Assembly: GCA_021809235.1 (NCBI GenBank)
Contig: JAKBAG010000102.1
Location: 1-9,588, forward strand
Direction: 5' to 3'
Length of the DNA: 9,588 nucleotides
Origin: Acidobacteriota bacterium
GTDB lineage: Bacteria > Acidobacteriota > Terriglobia > Terriglobales > Acidobacteriaceae
Below are positions 6,528 to 9,588 of the stretch, one piece after another. The notes beneath the pieces are model-generated. The model made no database searches. It was given only the letters and a program-made list of their open reading frames with translations, and had not been told where the DNA came from. How positions within the stretch are numbered: the stretch's first letter is position 1; every line of letters starts with the position of its first letter. The translations under genes and the position numbers were made by a program.

Positions 6528-7678
6528 GCACGTCTGCAATCCGGTCCTACCTGCCGCCAGTGATTGAAGTGGATGCGGAAAACGAGTTGCTGGAAGTGGC
6601 CATGGGGCCGCATCATCCCTCCACCCACGGCGTTTTTCGCATGGACGTGGCGCTGGATGGGGAGCGTGTGGTGCGCCTGAAGCCGGTCTTTGGCTATCTG
6701 CATCGCAACCACGAAAAAATCGCTGAAAAGACGACCTATCTGGCGTCCATGCCCTACACCGATCGGCTGGATTACTTCTGCTCGATGACCAACAACTGGG
6801 CCTATGCGCTGGCAGTGGAGAAGCTGGCTGGCCTGGAAGTGCCCGAGCGTGCCGAATACATTCGCGTGATTACCGCTGAGCTTACCCGGATTCAGAATCA
6901 CGCCAGCGCCATTGGCTTCCTGATGCAGGAGATGGGTGCAAGCGGCACACCTCTGATGTACGCCTTCCGCGAGCGCGAGAAGATTCTCGATCTCTTCGAG
7001 GAACTTAGCGGATCGCGCATGATGTGCAACTATATGCGCTTCGGTGGCTGCCGCGTCGATCTGCCGGAAGGCTGGCTTGACCGCGTGAGTCGGCTGGTGG
7101 CTGAGTTGCCCCGGTTTGTGGACGAGATGGAGGCGCTGCTTACGGGCAATGAGATTCTGATGGCCCGTGCTCAGGGAGTCGGCGTGCTCAAGCCTGATCT
7201 GGCCGTCAATGCCGGTGTCACTGGCGTCATGCTGCGCGCCACCGGCGTCAACTACGATGTGCGCAAGGTGGATCACTACGGCATCTATGACCGCTTTGCC
7301 TTCCGCGTGCCGCTGGGCGATCACGGGGACATCTATGACCGCTATATGCTGCGCGTGCTGGAGATGCGCGAGTCGATACGGATTCTGGAGCAAGCCCTGC
7401 CACAGATTCCTGCCGGCCCCATCCTTGACCCCAAGTCAAAGCCACGCGGCTTCCGTCCCAAGCCGGGCGAGGCCTATGGACGTATTGAGGCTCCCAAGGG
7501 AGAGCTTGGCTTTTATCTCATCAGCGATGGTTCGGGCAATCCGTATCGGTATCGTGTCCGGCCGCCGTCGCTCATCAATCTGACGATTCTAGAGGATATG
7601 TGCCTGGGACAGAATGTTGCCGACGTGGTGCTGATCTTCGGCAGCGTGGACATCGTGCTGGGCGAGGTGGACCGATGA
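6524..7678 (+). CDS. nuoD: NADH-quinone oxidoreductase subunit D (49 kDa subunit, quinone site)
   Basis: A 384-residue subunit related to the large subunit of NiFe hydrogenases; it forms the quinone pocket together with NuoB. The loop MGPHHPSTHGVFRM (27-40) contains the His (35) and Tyr78 in SMPYTDRLDY is the matching tyrosine; in the family these two contact the quinone headgroup. Other landmarks are MRFGGCRVDLPEGW (171-184), KVDHYGIYDRFAFRVP (248-263) and the usual end GSVDIVLGEVDR. Length is near the usual bacterial 380-420. The start overlaps the nuoC stop (ATGA), with AGGGAGGT at 6511-6518. The next gene is nuoI after 25 bases, so the expected nuoE, nuoF and nuoG are missing here. Confidence 0.97.
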   Translation: MSTSAIRSYLPPVIEVDAENELLEVAMGPHHPSTHGVFRMDVALDGERVVRLKPVFGYLHRNHEKIAEKTTYLASMPYTDRLDYFCSMTNNWAYALAVEKLAGLEVPERAEYIRVITAELTRIQNHASAIGFLMQEMGASGTPLMYAFREREKILDLFEELSGSRMMCNYMRFGGCRVDLPEGWLDRVSRLVAELPRFVDEMEALLTGNEILMARAQGVGVLKPDLAVNAGVTGVMLRATGVNYDVRKVDHYGIYDRFAFRVPLGDHGDIYDRYMLRVLEMRESIRILEQALPQIPAGPILDPKSKPRGFRPKPGEAYGRIEAPKGELGFYLISDGSGNPYRYRVRPPSLINLTILEDMCLGQNVADVVLIFGSVDIVLGEVDR

Positions 7679-7703
7679 TGCGCGGTGCTGCAAGGGAGGA
7701 ACA

Positions 7704-8327
7704 ATGCTAGGCGAAGGAATTCTGAAAGGACTGGCTGAGACGGCGAAGAACTTTGCCGGAAGCTTCGTCTCCGAAGAACGATTGACCACCGTGGAGTATC
7801 CGGAGCAGCGACTTCCTCAGATAGAAAACACGCGTGACTTTCCCTTTCTGGTCTACGACGGCGAGGATCCTATGGCTGGACTCCGCTGTGTCTCTTGCCA
7901 GATCTGCGAGAAGGAATGTCCACCCAAGTGCATTTACATCGTCAAGAGCACGGACAAGAAGCCGGATTACGTGGGCAAGGCGCAGTTTTACCCCACCCGT
8001 TTTGACATTGATATTTCAGTCTGCATGAGCTGTCAGATCTGCGTTGAAGTCTGCCCTTTCGATGCGATCAAGATGGATACCGAGTTCGAGCTGAGCACCT
8101 CGGATCGCTTCGGCGGCCTGATCCTGGACAAGCACAAGCTGGCTAAGCCCAACAGCTACTACCAGAAGATTCACCCTACCGAGGCTGCGGAGGTGGATGG
8201 TCGTCTGGAAGAAGAGAAGCAGAAGCTGGAAGCCAAGGCCAAAGCCGCTGCTGAAGCTGCTGCTGCCAAGGCTGCCGCTGATGCAGCGGCCAAAAATGCC
8301 GCTGTTGCACCGGAGGGACAGGCATGA
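7704..8327 (+). CDS. nuoI: NADH-quinone oxidoreductase subunit I (two 4Fe-4S clusters) with Ala-rich tail
   Basis: A 207-residue ferredoxin-like subunit that carries clusters N6a and N6b and links the electron input to N2 in NuoB. Eight ligand cysteines are in two CxxCxxCxxxCP motifs: 62, 65, 68, 72 (CVSCQICEKECP) and 107, 110, 113, 117 (CMSCQICVEVCP). An amphipathic N-terminal helix (GLAETAKNFAGSF) precedes YPEQRLP, as in the family. From about residue 165 to the end the protein is an Ala/Lys/Glu-rich tail (EEEKQKLEAKAKAAAEAAAA), probably a charged helix, beyond the usual fold. AAGGGAGG at 7692-7699 fixes the start. Its stop overlaps the nuoH ATG (ATGA). Its place before nuoH is opposite to the commonest order. 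Confidence 0.96.
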   Translation: MLGEGILKGLAETAKNFAGSFVSEERLTTVEYPEQRLPQIENTRDFPFLVYDGEDPMAGLRCVSCQICEKECPPKCIYIVKSTDKKPDYVGKAQFYPTRFDIDISVCMSCQICVEVCPFDAIKMDTEFELSTSDRFGGLILDKHKLAKPNSYYQKIHPTEAAEVDGRLEEEKQKLEAKAKAAAEAAAAKAAADAAAKNAAVAPEGQA

Positions 8328-9541
8328 GCCCGCATCCCGCATGGAGCCAAACGCTGGACCAGATTTTCGTGCTGCTGCAGCATCATATTTCCGACCTGTT
8401 TCCGCCCCTGCTCCAGCCCTGGGTGGCCATGATTCTGGGCGTGGTAGGCATTGTCGCTGTCTTTCCCGCTATCTTCGCGCTGACCACGGTGCTGGAGCGC
8501 AAGGGGCTGGGACGCATGCAGAACCGGCTGGGGCCCAATCGTGTGGGTCCGTTCGGCATTCTGCAGCCCATGGCGGATGCCATCAAGTCTCTGACCAAGG
8601 AGGACATTGTTCCCGGCAGCGCCGATACCGTGGTGCATTTCCTGGCTCCGGTGGTACTGGTTGTGGCCATTTTTCTGGGCTATGCGGTGCTGCCGGTGGG
8701 GCGCAACATGCAGCTGCTCAACATCGATGCCGGCATCCTGTTCTTCTTTGCCATCGGTGCCTCCACGGAGTTGTCCATCTTCATGGCAGGCTGGTCGAGT
8801 CGCAACAAGTATTCGCTGCTGGGAGCTATGCGTGCCGTGGCGCAGATGATCAGCTATGAGGTGCCGTTGCTGCTGTCTGCGGTGGTTGCCATTATGATGA
8901 CCGGCTCGCTCAATCCTGCGCGCATAGTCGAGGCACAGGGCGGATTTACCGGTATTCTGCCGCACTGGTATGTCTTCACGCCCTGGGGCTTTGCGGGCTT
9001 TATGCTGTTCGTGGTTGCCGCCCTGGCCGAGACTAACCGCTCCCCCTTTGATCTGCCGGAAGGCGAGTCGGAGTTGGTGGCCGGATACTTCACGGAATAC
9101 TCCGGCTTCAAGTTTGCCCTGTTTTTTCTGGGAGAATATCTGGGAATGATGTCGATTGCCGGCTACGGTATTACGCTGTTTCTCGGCGGCTGGGGCGCGC
9201 CGCTGTCCGTGCTGGACTTCCTGCCCTCCTGGCTCTGGTTCTTCGGTAAGCTCTTCCTGGCCATCTTCTTCTTCATCTGGCTCCGCGGCACTCTTCCGCG
9301 CTTGCGGCAGGACCAGCTGATGAACTTTGCCTGGAAGTTCATGTTGCCGATGTCGCTGCTGGATCTGTTTGTGGCCGCGCTGTGGCGTTTTCTGGGAGAG
9401 TGGCTGGGCGCTGGTGTGGGCACAGAGGTTGTTCGCTGGCTGGTCTGCGGTCTGCTGCTGGGCGTCACCTACGTGCTGTTTGCCCGCGTGATGCTCAAGC
9501 GCCAGAAGATCAGCCCAAGGAGTTATCGCTATGCCGAGTAA
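8324..9541 (+). CDS. nuoH: NADH-quinone oxidoreductase subunit H (ND1 homologue)
   Basis: A 405-residue integral membrane subunit that forms the entrance of the quinone channel and the start of the proton pathway. Both family signatures are present: ERKGLGRMQNRLGPNRVGPF (58-77) and ETNRSPFDLPEGESELVAGY (236-255), the latter holding the acidic residues lining the channel. AGWSSRNKYSLLGAMRA at 155-171 is also characteristic. About eight or nine hydrophobic segments can be counted, for example 34-56, 104-124, 136-154, 176-194, 222-234, 262-288, 303-320 and 370-388. It is somewhat longer than E. coli NuoH (325), with extra residues at both ends. GGAGGG at 8312-8317 supports the start, which overlaps the nuoI stop. 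Confidence 0.97.
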   Translation: MSPHPAWSQTLDQIFVLLQHHISDLFPPLLQPWVAMILGVVGIVAVFPAIFALTTVLERKGLGRMQNRLGPNRVGPFGILQPMADAIKSLTKEDIVPGSADTVVHFLAPVVLVVAIFLGYAVLPVGRNMQLLNIDAGILFFFAIGASTELSIFMAGWSSRNKYSLLGAMRAVAQMISYEVPLLLSAVVAIMMTGSLNPARIVEAQGGFTGILPHWYVFTPWGFAGFMLFVVAALAETNRSPFDLPEGESELVAGYFTEYSGFKFALFFLGEYLGMMSIAGYGITLFLGGWGAPLSVLDFLPSWLWFFGKLFLAIFFFIWLRGTLPRLRQDQLMNFAWKFMLPMSLLDLFVAALWRFLGEWLGAGVGTEVVRWLVCGLLLGVTYVLFARVMLKRQKISPRSYRYAE

Positions 9542-9578
9542 CCCCGCAATCCGACCGAAGGGAGCACAGGTCGCATGA
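9531..9578 (+). CDS. Possible 15-codon mini-ORF bridging nuoH and the next gene
   Basis: AAGGAG (9517-9522) lies 8 bases before an ATG at 9531, within the last codons of nuoH. It opens a 15-residue frame, MPSNPAIRPKGAQVA, that ends in TGA at 9576-9578 and so overlaps the ATG at 9575 as ATGA. It could serve to hand ribosomes from nuoH to the next gene. It may also be chance, since the peptide shows no recognisable family. Confidence 0.2.
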   Translation: MPSNPAIRPKGAQVA

Positions 9579-9588
9579 TCGACGCCCT
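9575..9588 (+). CDS. Start of the next nuo gene, perhaps nuoJ (cut off by the right edge)
   Basis: ATG at 9575 with AAGGGAG at 9558-9564, 10 bases upstream, opens a frame reading Met-Ile-Asp-Ala before the window ends. In complex I operons the gene after the H/I pair is usually nuoJ. The four residues seen cannot identify it, so the name rests on position alone and no symbol is assigned. Confidence 0.35.

Noticed and set aside
7678..7710. A 10-codon frame (MRGAAREEQC) between nuoD and nuoI
   Set aside because: It overlaps the nuoI start, has no ribosome site of its own beyond the nuoD end, and shows no similarity to anything known; the 25-base gap is simply the nuoI leader.

Overview
The window looks like chromosomal DNA of a GC-rich bacterium, most likely an acidobacterium of the Acidobacteriaceae type. 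That placement rests on three things: a GntR-LacI hybrid regulator, a pentaheme-TPR cytochrome, and a complex I operon whose NuoI and NuoC sequences resemble acidobacterial forms as I remember them. No search was run, so treat the taxonomy as a working guess.

Left part (1-1539): the 5' end of an aldo/keto reductase gene runs off the left edge on the minus strand. It is divergent from a complete GntR-type regulator with a LacI-like sugar-binding domain (AraR architecture). The 205-base gap between them holds a perfect 9-bp inverted repeat (221-250), a good operator candidate for controlling both genes.

Middle part (1561-4452, minus strand): two exported c-type cytochromes sit end to end. The first is a pentaheme protein with a beta-rich middle domain and C-terminal TPR repeats. 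The second is a small monoheme cytochrome c whose probable TTG start directly abuts the stop codon of the first and uses a Shine-Dalgarno sequence inside it. They probably act together in periplasmic electron transfer, but the actual reaction is unknown.

Right part (4819-9588, plus strand): a tightly packed complex I operon, nuoA-nuoB-nuoC-nuoD-nuoI-nuoH, with ATGA overlaps at B/C, C/D and I/H and a further small gene start at the right edge. The NADH-oxidising subunits E, F and G are not between D and I/H, and nuoI precedes nuoH, unlike the common H-I order. This fits an 11-subunit-type complex I that may take electrons from a donor other than NADH, although E, F and G could lie outside the window. 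The cytochrome pair and the nuo operon are divergent, sharing a 366-base region in which no convincing promoter could be named. The window holds no RNA gene, mobile element or CRISPR array that I can see.
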